A stretch of DNA of 64,000 nt, from positions 1,408,127 through 1,472,126 of the forward strand of contig LLKB01000001.1 in NCBI GenBank assembly GCA_001414325.1, in the 5' to 3' direction. The notes beneath the pieces were generated by a model that was not told the origin of the DNA, did no database searches, and saw only the letters and a program-made list of their open reading frames with translations. Source of the DNA: Butyribacter intestini. GTDB lineage: Bacteria; Bacillota; Clostridia; Lachnospirales; Lachnospiraceae. Made by a program: the position numbers and the translations under genes. Below are positions 1 through 9,900 of the stretch, in pieces (the stretch's first letter is position 1; each line of letters starts with the position of its first letter).

Positions 1-65
1 TAAAAACAATCATTTATCCGAATACTTTCAAAGCTCTGTTTTCCTATACCTACTGTTTTAAACAT
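1..65 (-). CDS. AAA-ATPase-like protein, N-terminal fragment cut by the window edge
   Basis: Reading leftwards from an ATG at 65, preceded by GGAG, the first 21 codons begin MFKTVGIGKQSFESIR. That opening resembles the family of AAA-ATPase-like proteins (PF09820, often with a C-terminal PD-(D/E)XK nuclease) that are expanded in gut anaerobes; the usual continuation is a tyrosine-rich stretch leading into VDKT. The rest lies outside the window, so neither the ATPase motifs nor the nuclease can be checked. The call rests only on the N-terminal pattern. Confidence 0.5.
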   Translation of the reverse strand, partial: MFKTVGIGKQSFESIRINDCF

Positions 66-227
66 ATTCTATCTCCATTTTCCCCAAAAAATATTCTAAA
101 TTTCTTTGATACAGTTCTCATATCAGTCACTATGTAAATACTATTACAAGTTTAACATATATAGCCCTAAATAACAAATTTCTAAACTCAAAAATAAAAA
201 TAATATATTAAAAAAATTCAAAAAAAG

Positions 228-253
228 AAAGAGATTAACCAAATAACCTCTTT
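228..253 (-). terminator. rho-independent terminator of rpsU
   Basis: AAAGAGATTA and TAACCTCTTT pair with one mismatch around a 6-nt loop. On the minus strand the stem is followed by a T-rich tract (A-rich at 212-227 on the plus strand), 40 bases past the rpsU stop. Confidence 0.75.
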
Positions 254-292
254 CTGATTTTAGGATCTGACACTCAAATCCCTAACATACGA

Positions 293-466
293 TTAGTATT
301 TGCGCTTACGAGCTGCCTCAGACTTCTTCTTACGACGAACGCTTGGCTTCTCATAATGCTCTCTCTTACGAATTTCCTGCTGGATGCCAGCTTTAGCACA
401 ATTTCTTTTGAAACGACGTAAAGCGTTATCCAATGTCTCATTCTCTTTTACGATTACATTTGACAT
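293..466 (-). CDS. rpsU: 30S ribosomal protein S21
   Basis: A 57-residue, very basic protein starting [20 protein letters not shown] and ending in an Arg/Lys-rich tail ([20 protein letters not shown]). This is the full length and pattern of bacterial S21, a late-assembling small-subunit protein next to the anti-Shine-Dalgarno region of 16S rRNA. It is monocistronic here: a strong promoter lies about 110 bp upstream and a terminator directly downstream. Confidence 0.97.
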   Translation of the reverse strand: MSNVIVKENETLDNALRRFKRNCAKAGIQQEIRKREHYEKPSVRRKKKSEAARKRKY

Positions 467-571
467 AGTCTCACACCTAACCTCCCTCCAGTTGTAGATT
501 ATGCATCAAATACACAAACAACTGTGTAGGGTATTTTTTCACAGAACCACAGTCCTGTACGCACAAATACT

Positions 572-599
572 ATTATACCACAAATCTATCATTAGTCAA
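572..599 (-). promoter_or_regulatory. sigma-A-type promoter of rpsU
   Basis: On the minus strand TTGACT (594-599) and TATAAT (572-577) are separated by 16 bp, close to consensus. The gap 467-796 contains nothing else that I can support. Confidence 0.75.
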
Positions 600-796
600 C
601 AGCTTTTTATATTTTCCCCCCAATTTTTTTTTGACCTTTTTTTGAAACAGTTTACCATTCCATTTTTTATTTTTATAAACAACTCATTTCTTTATTATTT
701 TATCAAATCAAACTCCACTATTGTCTGAAATGTAAAATTTAACTTGATAAAATCAAATTTACTTATCAGTACATAACTTTATATCTTATACTATAC

Positions 797-1675
797 CTAC
801 GATTGAACGGTAACAATATATTTCTTTAATTGCTTAGTCGGTATTTTTGACTCACATATCTTCCTTATTGCTTTTTTATATGACACTTCATCAAGCTTCA
901 AGTTGTTTTTGTCATTCAAAAAATCCCATACTGCTTTTGGATATACCACAAACAACTCTGCTATAAGCCAGCCTGCCGCCATCTGCGTATAGTAGCCGTT
1001 TTTTGAAAAATCTCTGTTTACAAGCTCAAGTATTTTGTCTGTATATTTACCTTTATAAACACTATTTAGGGCTTCATTATTATATCTGACTTTACTGGTA
1101 TCACTATCCGACTGCAAAGCGTTTCTTTCCTCTATTACACCTTCATCTGTCAATATGCTTTCTAAATCTATATCATATCTGTCCACCGTTTTCTTTCTTG
1201 CAATCTTATTCCCTGCCATATCAATCTTTACATAATGCTCAAGCAAAAGTACAAGTCCCGCCCTCGCCACATACTCCTTTTTAGAAGCTGTCATTTTTTC
1301 AATATCATTTATAAACTCGTCATGATGTTTATCAATTATCCTGAACTCTTTACAAAACCCATCATTTATAGACCAGTTATTTATATAAGGAAGAAACTCA
1401 TTCAATTTCTTTCTTGCAATTTTCACATCATCTTCCTTTGCCATCGCTATACCTGTAATAAATCCACGAAGCATCGTCTCCTCAAAGTACAAATCATCCT
1501 CTTCAAGCAATCCCTGCCAGTCCTCATTTTCTTTTATAAGTTCTCTCGCATACTTCCTGATAAGGGGCACTCTAACCCCAAGCATATTATCGCAGCCCGG
1601 AATAAGAGCCTTAGAAAAATCTCTGTATTTCTCCTCGCTCATAGAAAAAAGTCTTTCACGCACTGTTTTATCCAT
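797..1675 (-). CDS. DNA alkylation repair protein, AlkD-like
   Basis: The 292-residue protein matches the AlkD-type DNA alkylation repair family of all-alpha HEAT-like proteins, which excise N3- and N7-alkylated purines. Visible family traits are the N-terminal GVRVPLIRKYAREL segment, the helical repeats with NNWSINDGFCK, and a C-terminal stretch with MAAGWLIAELFVVYP. It is longer than typical AlkD (about 230) because of a charged insertion around residues 155-200. An AAGGAG box lies 12 nt before the ATG, a loose spacing. It stands alone; transcription would run towards rpsU. Confidence 0.8.
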   Translation of the reverse strand: MDKTVRERLFSMSEEKYRDFSKALIPGCDNMLGVRVPLIRKYARELIKENEDWQGLLEEDDLYFEETMLRGFITGIAMAKEDDVKIARKKLNEFLPYINNWSINDGFCKEFRIIDKHHDEFINDIEKMTASKKEYVARAGLVLLLEHYVKIDMAGNKIARKKTVDRYDIDLESILTDEGVIEERNALQSDSDTSKVRYNNEALNSVYKGKYTDKILELVNRDFSKNGYYTQMAAGWLIAELFVVYPKAVWDFLNDKNNLKLDEVSYKKAIRKICESKIPTKQLKKYIVTVQS

Positions 1676-1958
1676 AATCTAAAAAATCTCCTTAAATTTT
1701 ATCTTATAAGAGAACAAATTCTCTTGTCTTGCAAATTTATGATAACATTTTATCCTTTATGTCCTATTATAAGAAAACAAAAACATTAGTGCAAGCCGAC
1801 TCATTATCCCGTACCACAAATAAACGCCAAAAACATAACCATCCTATATTGTATAATTATAAAAACAGCTTAAATTCACAATAATACTTTATAATTCATA
1901 ACATATTTTTCAACCTATAACACTTTAAACCAATACAACATACTTTCATAAAAACAGG

Positions 1959-2080
1959 CGTGAAAAAGGATTATTATTCTAACTATATTAAATATTTGCG
2001 AAACTATCTGTTGCATGAATAAATTGTGCAAATATAATTAGTTTCGCAATTACTTAACAGAATAATAATCCTTTTTCACG
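1959..2080. repeat. nested inverted repeat (MITE-like element inside perfect 22-bp arms)
   Basis: Outer arms 1959-1980 and 2059-2080 are perfect 22-bp inverted copies (AAAAAGGATTATTATTCT core). Inside, 1989-2006 and 2039-2056 form an 18-bp terminal inverted repeat (16 of 18 match) around TTGCGAAACTA. The inner element shares its ends with the larger one at 2582-2793 on the other side of the flavodoxin gene. The outer hairpin could also end flavodoxin transcription. Nothing coding is visible in 1676-2115. Confidence 0.75.
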
Positions 2081-2115
2081 GCGTCACTTTATCATTATAT
2101 TGTAAGTCCTCAATC

Positions 2116-2547
2116 CTACATTCCGGCAAGCTGTTTCCCGAGACTCTCACATTCACTTATCACATCACCATCAGGTGCTTCCTGGCATATAAGGCCCTCT
2201 CCGTTTACGACTGTCGCTCCGGCACTTGTCATGCGTTCTTCCCAGTCACGCATCCACTGACCATCTCCCCAGCCGTATGAACCAAACAGAGCAATCTTCT
2301 TACCTTTTACATTTCCCTCAAGTTCTGCAACAAATGGCTCCATCTCACTTTCCTCAAGAACCTCGGCTCCCATGGCAGGACAACCGAGTGCAAACACTTC
2401 CTCTGTATCAAGGTCACTGACCTGGCAACTACTTACATTGACAACTTCTGCCTGTGCTCCGCCATCTGTGATACCTTTACCTATTGCCTCCGCCATAGCG
2501 AGTGTATTTCCTGACTGCGACCAATATACAACACTTATCTTACCCAT
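2116..2547 (-). CDS. flavodoxin
   Basis: A 143-residue short-chain flavodoxin: FMN phosphate-binding loop WSQSGNTLAMA at residues 9-19 and the aromatic loop FGSYGWGDGQW around residue 95. It would carry low-potential electrons in place of ferredoxin. The start at 2547 is chosen because GAAAGGAGAATTATA precedes this ATG; an upstream in-frame extension to 2634 reads through a repeat element and is not credible. Related inverted-repeat elements sit on both sides, one of them between the likely promoter and the ribosome site. Confidence 0.93.
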   Translation of the reverse strand: MGKISVVYWSQSGNTLAMAEAIGKGITDGGAQAEVVNVSSCQVSDLDTEEVFALGCPAMGAEVLEESEMEPFVAELEGNVKGKKIALFGSYGWGDGQWMRDWEERMTSAGATVVNGEGLICQEAPDGDVISECESLGKQLAGM

Positions 2548-2581
2548 GATTATAATTCTCCTTTCAAAATGAAATACTTTA

Positions 2582-2793
2582 TAGGCGTTTGCGAAACTAT
2601 CATAAATCTTGATTAAATTATGCAGATATAACAAATAGTGTTAGTCGGCATTTTTGTCGTCGTCAGCACTTAATCAGCGTTTTTTGCTGATTTATGTACT
2701 GCTACGAACGACAACATAGCGAAAGCGTGCCGACGATATTATTTGTTATATCTGTGCAATTAACACAACATATAGTTAGTTTCGCAATTACCT
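2582..2793. mobile_element. 212-bp MITE-like element with 13-bp target duplication
   Basis: Imperfect 18-bp terminal inverted repeats (15 of 18 match, containing TTGCGAAACTA) bound a nested palindrome with further arms AGATATAACAAATA / TATTTGTTATATCT and an inner hairpin. ATGAAATACTTTA flanks it directly on both sides (2569-2581 and 2794-2806). No coding capacity. It lies in the 5' leader of the flavodoxin gene. Confidence 0.75.
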
Positions 2794-2831
2794 ATGAAAT
2801 ACTTTAGTTAGTTTTCCCTAACTTTGAGATT

Positions 2832-2860
2832 ATGATACATAAATTATATACTAAAGTCAA
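2832..2860 (-). promoter_or_regulatory. likely promoter of the flavodoxin gene
   Basis: On the minus strand TTGACT (2855-2860), a 17-bp spacer and TATCAT (2832-2837). It lies upstream of the element at 2582-2793, so the element would be transcribed as part of the leader. Confidence 0.5.
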
Positions 2861-2866
2861 TAAAAT

Positions 2867-2917
2867 AAATGACACCTTTTTATCAATATAACTATTATTG
2901 ATAAAAAGATGTCATTT
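2867..2917 (-). terminator. terminator downstream of the P-type ATPase
   Basis: 22-bp arms (21 pairs) around a 7-nt loop, starting 18 bases after the ATPase stop codon. Confidence 0.75.
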
Positions 2918-2935
2918 TATTCCTCACTTATCTAA

Positions 2936-5011
2936 TTAGTCAAGAAAACTTTCCATACTCTTAAGACTTATTGCAAGCGTAGATGCATTATGCAAAAGTG
3001 CTGATGTTGTAGGTGCAAGTATTCCGGTCACACCACAGAGTATAAGTCCCGAATTAAATCCAACTATTGTTCTGTAGTTTTTCTTTATCCTTTTCATAAG
3101 TGCATCGCTTAACATCTTAAGTGTCACTATCTGGTAAAGATCGTCCGAGCCAACCGTTATGTCGGCAATTTCTCTTGCTATCTCTGCTCCATCACTTATG
3201 GCAATTCCGACATTTGCTGCCGAAAGTGCAGGCGAATCATTTATTCCATCACCTATCATGATGACTTTTCTTCCCTCACTTCTCTCTTTCTCTACAAATG
3301 CAGCCTTATCTGCCGGAAGTACCTCCGAATAATAAACATCAACTCCGACTTTCTCAGCTATGTTCTTTGCAATCCTGTCACTATCTCCGGTCATCATTAC
3401 AACCTTACTTATTCCCGATTTTCTCAGAGAATTAACAACTGCTTCTGCTTCATCCCTGAGAGGGTCTTCTATAAGTATAACTGCCGCAAGTTCACCCTGT
3501 ATCGCAAGATAAAGTCTTGAATATTCATCAGATATATTTTCAAACTGTTCTTTCTTATCTTCAGGTACAATGCATTTTTCATCTTCAAAGACAAAATGAT
3601 AACTTCCGATAACTGCTTTTCTGTTGTCAATATAGCTGGATATTCCATGAGCGACAACATAATCAACCTTTGAGTGCATCTCCTCATGTTCAAGAGATTT
3701 TTGTTTTGCTGCCTCAACGACTGCTTTTGCCATTGAATGAGGGAAATGTTCCTCAAGGCAGGCTGCAATCCTCAAAAGTTCATCCGGTGTCTCATCACAG
3801 AACGAAACAACATCCACTACAGTAGGCTTAGCCTTTGTGAGTGTTCCTGTTTTATCAAACACAATAGTGTCTGCTTCTGAAACTGCTTCAAGGAATTTAC
3901 CGCCTTTAACAGTTACATTATGAAGGCTTGCTTCTCTAATCGCCGACAGAACCGTTATCGGCATTGCAAGTTTTAGTGCACAGGAAAAATCTACCATAAG
4001 CACTGATAATGCCTTTGTGACATTTCTCGTCAAAAGATATGTTAAGGCTGTTCCTCCAAGTGTATAAGGAACAAGTTTATCCGCAATATGACTTGCCTTA
4101 CTCTCACTTGCAGATTTGAGTTTTTCTGTCTCCTCTATCATCCCAACTATCTTTTCGTACTGGCTCGTTCCACCGACTTTTTTAACTTTGATGGTTATCT
4201 CGCCCTCTTCAACTACAGTTCCGGCATAGACATAATTGTCTTTAACTCGTCTTACAGGCATTGACTCACCTGTTATCGAAGCCTGATTTACCATCGCCTC
4301 GCCATCATAAACCTCACCGTCAAAAGGAATGATTGTTCCCATATGTACGACTACGCAGTCGCCCTCTTTTATATCATTTGAAGAAACCTGAACTTCTTTT
4401 CCATCACTGAGCATCCAGACACTTCCCGTATTTAGTGACATTGTCCTTGCAAGGTCATCAACTGATTTCTTATGTGTCCACTCCTCCAACAGTTCACCTA
4501 TTCCAAGCAGGAACATAATCGAATCCGCAGTTGCTATATCGTTTCTGATAACTGATACACCTATTGCAGTTGCATCAAGAACTGGAACTTCTATCTTACC
4601 TTTAAGCAAAGTCTTTACACCTTTATAAATATATTTCAATGACATTGCCGTTGTATAGACCGCCCTTACCGGATAAGGAAGAAGTATCCTTCTCGCATAT
4701 CTGTAAACGACTTTTTCAACCATTTTTCTCTGATATGTGTTGTTAAGTCCCCTGCCTGATGTTTCTAATACTGCTGCCGGCACATCAACATTTTCATAAG
4801 CAAATTTTCTCAATGCTTCTATTATATTTTCCCTGTCACCGACAAAATAAATAGCAGCATCTGCTGTTCTCTCAAACACTTTTGCATTTGTAACATACTG
4901 GTTGTTGGTCAGATAATATAATAATGTATCTGCCTGTTCAAAGGACATTCTGTTTTGATGTAAATGAACTCTTATTCTGCCTTTTATTTCATGCTTAATA
5001 GAAAATTTCAT
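2936..5011 (-). CDS. heavy-metal-type (P1B) P-type ATPase
   Basis: A 691-residue cation pump. Visible are the actuator loop TGES (247-250), the phosphorylation site DKTGTLT (386-392), the P1B hallmark HS in FPHSMAKA, and the hinge MIGDGINDSPAL. The transmembrane metal-binding motif is SCALKL (343-348) instead of CPC, and the N-terminal 75 residues form an HMA-like region with no CxxC, so copper specificity is not supported; the metal is unknown. A small DUF6110-like membrane protein is encoded just upstream on the same strand, a pairing common for this subgroup. Confidence 0.92.
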   Translation of the reverse strand: MKFSIKHEIKGRIRVHLHQNRMSFEQADTLLYYLTNNQYVTNAKVFERTADAAIYFVGDRENIIEALRKFAYENVDVPAAVLETSGRGLNNTYQRKMVEKVVYRYARRILLPYPVRAVYTTAMSLKYIYKGVKTLLKGKIEVPVLDATAIGVSVIRNDIATADSIMFLLGIGELLEEWTHKKSVDDLARTMSLNTGSVWMLSDGKEVQVSSNDIKEGDCVVVHMGTIIPFDGEVYDGEAMVNQASITGESMPVRRVKDNYVYAGTVVEEGEITIKVKKVGGTSQYEKIVGMIEETEKLKSASESKASHIADKLVPYTLGGTALTYLLTRNVTKALSVLMVDFSCALKLAMPITVLSAIREASLHNVTVKGGKFLEAVSEADTIVFDKTGTLTKAKPTVVDVVSFCDETPDELLRIAACLEEHFPHSMAKAVVEAAKQKSLEHEEMHSKVDYVVAHGISSYIDNRKAVIGSYHFVFEDEKCIVPEDKKEQFENISDEYSRLYLAIQGELAAVILIEDPLRDEAEAVVNSLRKSGISKVVMMTGDSDRIAKNIAEKVGVDVYYSEVLPADKAAFVEKERSEGRKVIMIGDGINDSPALSAANVGIAISDGAEIAREIADITVGSDDLYQIVTLKMLSDALMKRIKKNYRTIVGFNSGLILCGVTGILAPTTSALLHNASTLAISLKSMESFLD

Positions 5012-5099
5012 TTTTTGCCCCCATTTCCGTATTATTCCTTTAACTTCGATATTGTTCTTTTAACTTCAATTAGTATCATCTTACTGCCATATACCTAAA

Positions 5100-5129
5100 A
5101 CAAGACACCTGAAAAATCAGATGTCTTGT
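5100..5129 (-). terminator. hairpin between the DUF6110-like gene and the ATPase
   Basis: ACAAGACACCTGA pairs with TCAGATGTCTTGT (12 of 13) around a 4-nt loop. Only a weak T tract follows on the minus strand, so it could be a partial terminator that lowers ATPase expression relative to the small gene. Confidence 0.5.
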
Positions 5130-5241
5130 ATAAATATATGTCAGATTATTATCTAATGATAAATTTTGTGCAAAAAGATAAAACTTTAAGATAACAGTTC
5201 TGCCTTACACTTTAAAGCTCATCTTTTCACATTTATGTTAA

Positions 5242-5574
5242 TTACTCAGCATCTGCTGCTGCCTCTGCGTCTGCTTCGTTTTCAACTTCCTCAAAATCAT
5301 CATCGTCTGCTTCATCTTCAAAGCACTCTTTCTTTGCCGCTCTCTCTTCATTAATCTCTACAGCTTCTGCATAAATATCTTCTGCATTTTCCTGAACTGT
5401 TGATACAACATTCATAACACAGTCTTTTGCACGAAGAACTGCTGCTGTGCAATTTGAATATACATTCTTTGCATCATCACTTGAAAGAATTTTGATTCCT
5501 GCTGTACCAAATGCAACACCTGCTGCAAATAAACCTGTCTTTTTCCAATTAATAGCCTTTAAACAATCTAACAT
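5242..5574 (-). CDS. DUF6110-like small membrane-associated protein
   Basis: 110 residues: a short hydrophobic segment (TGLFAAGVAFGTAGIKIL, about 13-30), a helical middle containing ILSSDDAKNVYSNCTAAVLR, and a very acidic tail rich in Asp, Glu and Ala. The pattern fits DUF6110, small proteins found next to P1B ATPases of the SCALKL type. The acidic tail could bind metal or help assemble the pump, but that is inference. AGGAGG precedes the ATG. Confidence 0.7.
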   Translation of the reverse strand: MLDCLKAINWKKTGLFAAGVAFGTAGIKILSSDDAKNVYSNCTAAVLRAKDCVMNVVSTVQENAEDIYAEAVEINEERAAKKECFEDEADDDDFEEVENEADAEAAADAE

Positions 5575-5625
5575 AATAAGTTCCTCCTATGGATAAAAAA
5601 TTTTATTTGTATTTTTTTCACAAAA

Positions 5626-5658
5626 ACAGATATATCTGTCTGCTTTTGTGACATTATA
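5626..5658 (-). promoter_or_regulatory. promoter -10 and palindromic operator candidate for the metal-pump genes
   Basis: A TATAAT (minus strand, 5653-5658) is followed downstream by the perfect 14-bp palindrome ACAGATATATCTGT (5626-5639), itself inside looser arms CACAAAA / TTTTGTG. Its position just after the transcription start fits a repressor site. No clear -35 box was found. Confidence 0.5.
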
Positions 5659-5710
5659 CAACAAAAAATCCAGTACGACACGACTAATTTTACTTATTGA
5701 GAAATTTTAA

Positions 5711-5740
5711 TCAAAAAGAGCCCGGAGAGACTCTTTTTGA
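5711..5740 (-). terminator. terminator downstream of the aldo/keto reductase
   Basis: Perfect 10-bp arms TCAAAAAGAG / CTCTTTTTGA around a 10-nt loop, inside a second inverted pair (TTGAGAAA / TTTCTCAA). Confidence 0.75.
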
Positions 5741-5824
5741 TATTGTTTCTCAATATTTTTTTAATATTAAATGAGTTTTTATTTTATTTCTGCATTAAAT
5801 AATTTATCCTGATGTCTGCAATTA

Positions 5825-6802
5825 TTAACCAATATGTCTTTCAAATCTCTTAAAATCGAGTATTTTTTCAATCTCTTCGAATGCATCGGCAGGAATTCTA
5901 AAATCTGCCGCCGCAAGATTATTCTCAAGCTGTGACGGTTTGCTTGCACCTGTTATAACACTTGAAATGATTGATTTTCTAAGTATCCAGCTAAGTGCAA
6001 TAACTGACATATTTGTTCCAAGCTCCTTAGCTATCTTTGACAGTTTTTCAACCTTATCAAGATTTTCATCTGTGAGGAGATTATTTATCTGTTTATCTGC
6101 CTGGTGGGTTGCCCTTGAACCCTCAGGATATGGCTCTCCTTTTTTATATTTTCCGGTGAGAAGCCCCTGTGCCAGCGGCGAGAACGGTGTAATTCCGATA
6201 CCGTACTTTTCACAAACGGACATTATCTCATGCTCTATGTATCTGTCAATCATATTGTACTGCGGCTGAACAACCGTCATAGGATAAAGTCCGTATTTTT
6301 CGATTATCCTCTGTGCTTCTTCAAGTCTTGCAGCACCCCACTCCTCGCTTACACCATAATAAAGAATCTTTCCCTTTGAAACAAGGTCATTTAATGCTCT
6401 CAAAGTTTCTTCCATCGGAGTTGTGTTATCAAATCTATGGCAATAATAGAGGTCAATGTAATCCATGTTCAGATTTGAAAGGGAACGGTCAACATTCTCA
6501 AAAATATGTTTTCTCGACAATCCCCAGTCATTTGCACCGCCGCCTGTCGGGAAAAAAACTTTACTCGAAACAACATAGCTGTGTCTCGGATATTCATTAA
6601 GTATCTTGCCTAAAAACTTCTCAGCTTCGCCGCCGCTGTAAGCATCAGCACAATCAAAAAAATTAATACCATTTTCATATGCAAGTTTAATCGTATCTCT
6701 TGCAATATCAACCTTTTTAGACCCCACAAGATCTGTCATCCAGCTTCCAACTGCAATCTCACTAACCTTTAATCCTGACTTTCCTACATTTCTATAATTC
6801 AT
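5825..6802 (-). CDS. aldo/keto reductase
   Basis: A 325-residue NADPH-dependent oxidoreductase of the TIM-barrel family, closest to the potassium-channel beta-subunit-like branch. The catalytic tetrad is visible: Asp and Tyr in FFDCADAYSGG, Lys in VVSSKVFFP, His in YYCHRFD. A C-terminal cofactor region with SVITGASKPSQLENN is present. Substrate unknown. AGGAGG precedes the ATG; monocistronic. Confidence 0.9.
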   Translation of the reverse strand: MNYRNVGKSGLKVSEIAVGSWMTDLVGSKKVDIARDTIKLAYENGINFFDCADAYSGGEAEKFLGKILNEYPRHSYVVSSKVFFPTGGGANDWGLSRKHIFENVDRSLSNLNMDYIDLYYCHRFDNTTPMEETLRALNDLVSKGKILYYGVSEEWGAARLEEAQRIIEKYGLYPMTVVQPQYNMIDRYIEHEIMSVCEKYGIGITPFSPLAQGLLTGKYKKGEPYPEGSRATHQADKQINNLLTDENLDKVEKLSKIAKELGTNMSVIALSWILRKSIISSVITGASKPSQLENNLAAADFRIPADAFEEIEKILDFKRFERHIG

Positions 6803-6928
6803 AAAAACCTCCTAGTCTCATTTATATACTTGCAAAAAAAATGTCATATACTTACATTTAACAAAACTTGCAATAAAATCCGCAGCCACCTGTTTTTTGC
6901 TATATATTTTGTCTTTTTATCATTTTAA

Positions 6929-9900
6929 TTATTGATGTTTTATGCGGAGAACCGTAACAGAATACTTCGGAACAGTATAGTTAAACTTATCTTTAATACC
7001 TGTCACCTTATCACTCTTTAAAGTCACAGCCTCCTCTTTTCCGAGAATATTATCATCTGTCTCGCTCTGTCCTGCAACAACATCCACATCTGCTTCGTCT
7101 GAAATTTCGCCCAATCCCGTCACATCTATTGCAAATGTTTTATCTGCTCCTGTTACATTGACAAGTTTTATGATAACATCGCCCGTCTTGTCCGTACTTA
7201 CAACCTGGTAGCTCTCGCTTCCCTCTGTCTCAGGTATAGTATAATCCACATAGAGCATATCATCAAGATAGCATTTAACATTTCTGTCTTTTACTACTAT
7301 CTTTATCTTGTACTTTTCGCCCTCGCTTATCTGACAGCTCATAATAGTTCCTGCTATCTGACCTGATTTTGAACCGCCTGATACTTTCTGTAAGCATGAT
7401 ACCGTATTGTTCCAGCCGCCAATGTTCCAGAAATAATTTTCGTTCTTATCTCCTACGGCAAACGGTATCATAAATCCTTCCTGTCCTGAAGTCTTTGTCG
7501 CTTCAACAGTATATGTATAATTTTTCCATGTATTGTTTCCAAAGTAAGCAACACTTCCCTGATTTCCATATGCCACAGTGTTTGTCACATCTGATGACTG
7601 AACAAGTTTTCCGTTCTTGACCGACCAGTTTCCGTCTGTTGCTTTCTCCCAGTATTTCGAGAAGTTTTCTGCTTTTGTAAATGTATCTTTTCCTAAAATC
7701 TTTCCATTGTCGTTTGAGACAACCTTTGCATTGTCAAATTTTGCAGCCGTATTCCATGTGCCTACACCGACTTTTCCTGCAAACGGCTTTGATGCCACCG
7801 TTGCCCCTGACATATCCGATTTAAGAAGTGTAGTTCCTGCATTCTTGGCAAATATTTTCTGAACATAATAATTTACCGAGCTTGTAACCGTGTTATTGTT
7901 AAACCATATAAGATCAGGTGACCAGTGAAGTGCCGTCAAGTTTCCAAATAATGGTGCATATGCAGCCATCTTAACTATGTCTCCATTTCTCTCTAGTCCC
8001 GTCATATATGCTGCTTCGGAAAGTGCTGCTTTCCAGGTATTTGACTGTGCCGCATATTCTCCAAGAAACACATTCATTCCGCCGCCGTAAGTTGAAGTTG
8101 TCATGTTGTCAGTAGTTCTGCTGTAATTCTTTTCATCATAATAATCCGTGTGTGTTAAGAACCAGCTTGGCTCATTATAATAATGATGGTCGATAGCTCC
8201 CGCAAAGTCATTTATTGTCTTGTCAGGATGTGCCTTAAGCCATGTTGCAGCTTCATTATATGCTTCCATATAAACATCTTTTCCACTGTCTCCGTCATCG
8301 ACACCCGCTGTAAACATAAGCTCTATATCACCATAAAGTGCAGGATTTGTTTTCTTTGCATCGTTAAACGCATCTACAAACGCTTCATAATGCTTAAAGA
8401 AATCATCACCCCACTGTTCGTTGCCAATACCGATATATTTGAGTTTAAATGGTTTTTCATGTCCCATCGCAATTCTTATCTTTCCCCACTTTGTAGTCTT
8501 ATCACCACGACAGAACTCAACAAGATCAAGAGCGTCCTGAATATACTGCTTGAACTCAGCAGAGTCTAATGACGGTCCGTTTCCATCCGACTGTCCCATA
8601 CAACATTTACCACAGTTAATAACCGGAACTCCGACTGCATCTATATCCTCAGCAAGCTGAAAATACTCATAAAATCCAAGACCGTATGTCATAAATGAAG
8701 GATATTTATCGTTTGTTGCCCTCTCATCCGTCCATATATTTTGTCCCTGCTTTCTTGCTGCAACATCGCCATATGTTCCGTTAAATTCAAACGGCTGCCC
8801 GCTTGAGTCTGCACCTATTGAATCTTTCCAGTTATATCTTGTCTCGATGGTCGCGCCCTCAACAACACATCCTCCCGGAAATCTCAAAAATCCCGGATGA
8901 AGTTCCTCTAATTTTTCTGCAAGATCTTTTCTAAGACCGTTCTTTCTTCCCTTATATGTATCCTGTGGAAAAAGCGAAACCATGTCTACCGCAATTTTCC
9001 CCTTAGGAATCGTAACCTGTAATTTTACATTTTTATTTGAAGTAACCGACGATGTAAGTTTAAGCTCATACTTTTTCCATTCTGCCGTAACATTTTCGAT
9101 AGTTCCACTTCCTACAACATCACTTCCATTCATAAGTTTGACATTTAATGGACCGGTATAGCTGTCCATTCCTTTTGCATATACGGAAAAATCATATCCG
9201 GTATTCTCTTTTATCGACATTCCATCAAGGAAGCCCTCATTCGCAATACCCGCATCACTGTCTGATTTGTTCTCAATAACCATATAATTGGGGTTATTTG
9301 CATTAAGACAGCCTGTCTTGTCACCCTTTACAACCTTTGCTGTAACTGTTCCGACATCGCTCCATGCATGTTTTTCATTATCCGATGCAAGATTTGTAAA
9401 TTCAAATGAACGGTTCTGCACCATCTCTGCATAAAGTCCGCCGTCTGCTGCAAAATTTATGTCCTCGATAAATATTCCATATAAAATATCACTAATATCA
9501 TGTACTTTATCAGACGCATTGATATTTAATAAATAATTGCTCTGTTCACTGTTGTACCCACTGACTTTTCCAGCATCTCCGTAAACGGTCGGAACCGGTG
9601 CAGCGGTAGCCTGTACTGTCAGGTCAGGTGCCACATCCGTCGTATCTTCTGGATTTGTGACTTTAACCGTACATCTTACAGTCTTTTTTGTCACTTTATT
9701 TGAACTTTTCGGAATATAACTTACCTTAACCTCTATCTTTGTACTGCCTGCCTTTACAGCCTTGATAACACCCTTTGCCGTAACAGAAGCCACCTTTTTA
9801 TTTTTGCTTGTAAAAGTCACTTTTTTTAATTTTTTTACATTTTTTACCGTGACTTTTAATGTTTTCTTTTTTCCTTTTACAAGTTTGATACTTGTCGTGT

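Noticed and set aside
1235..1789. 184-codon open frame on the plus strand opposite the AlkD-like gene
   Set aside because: It lies over a well-supported gene, has no ribosome site and reads like antisense of a helical protein.
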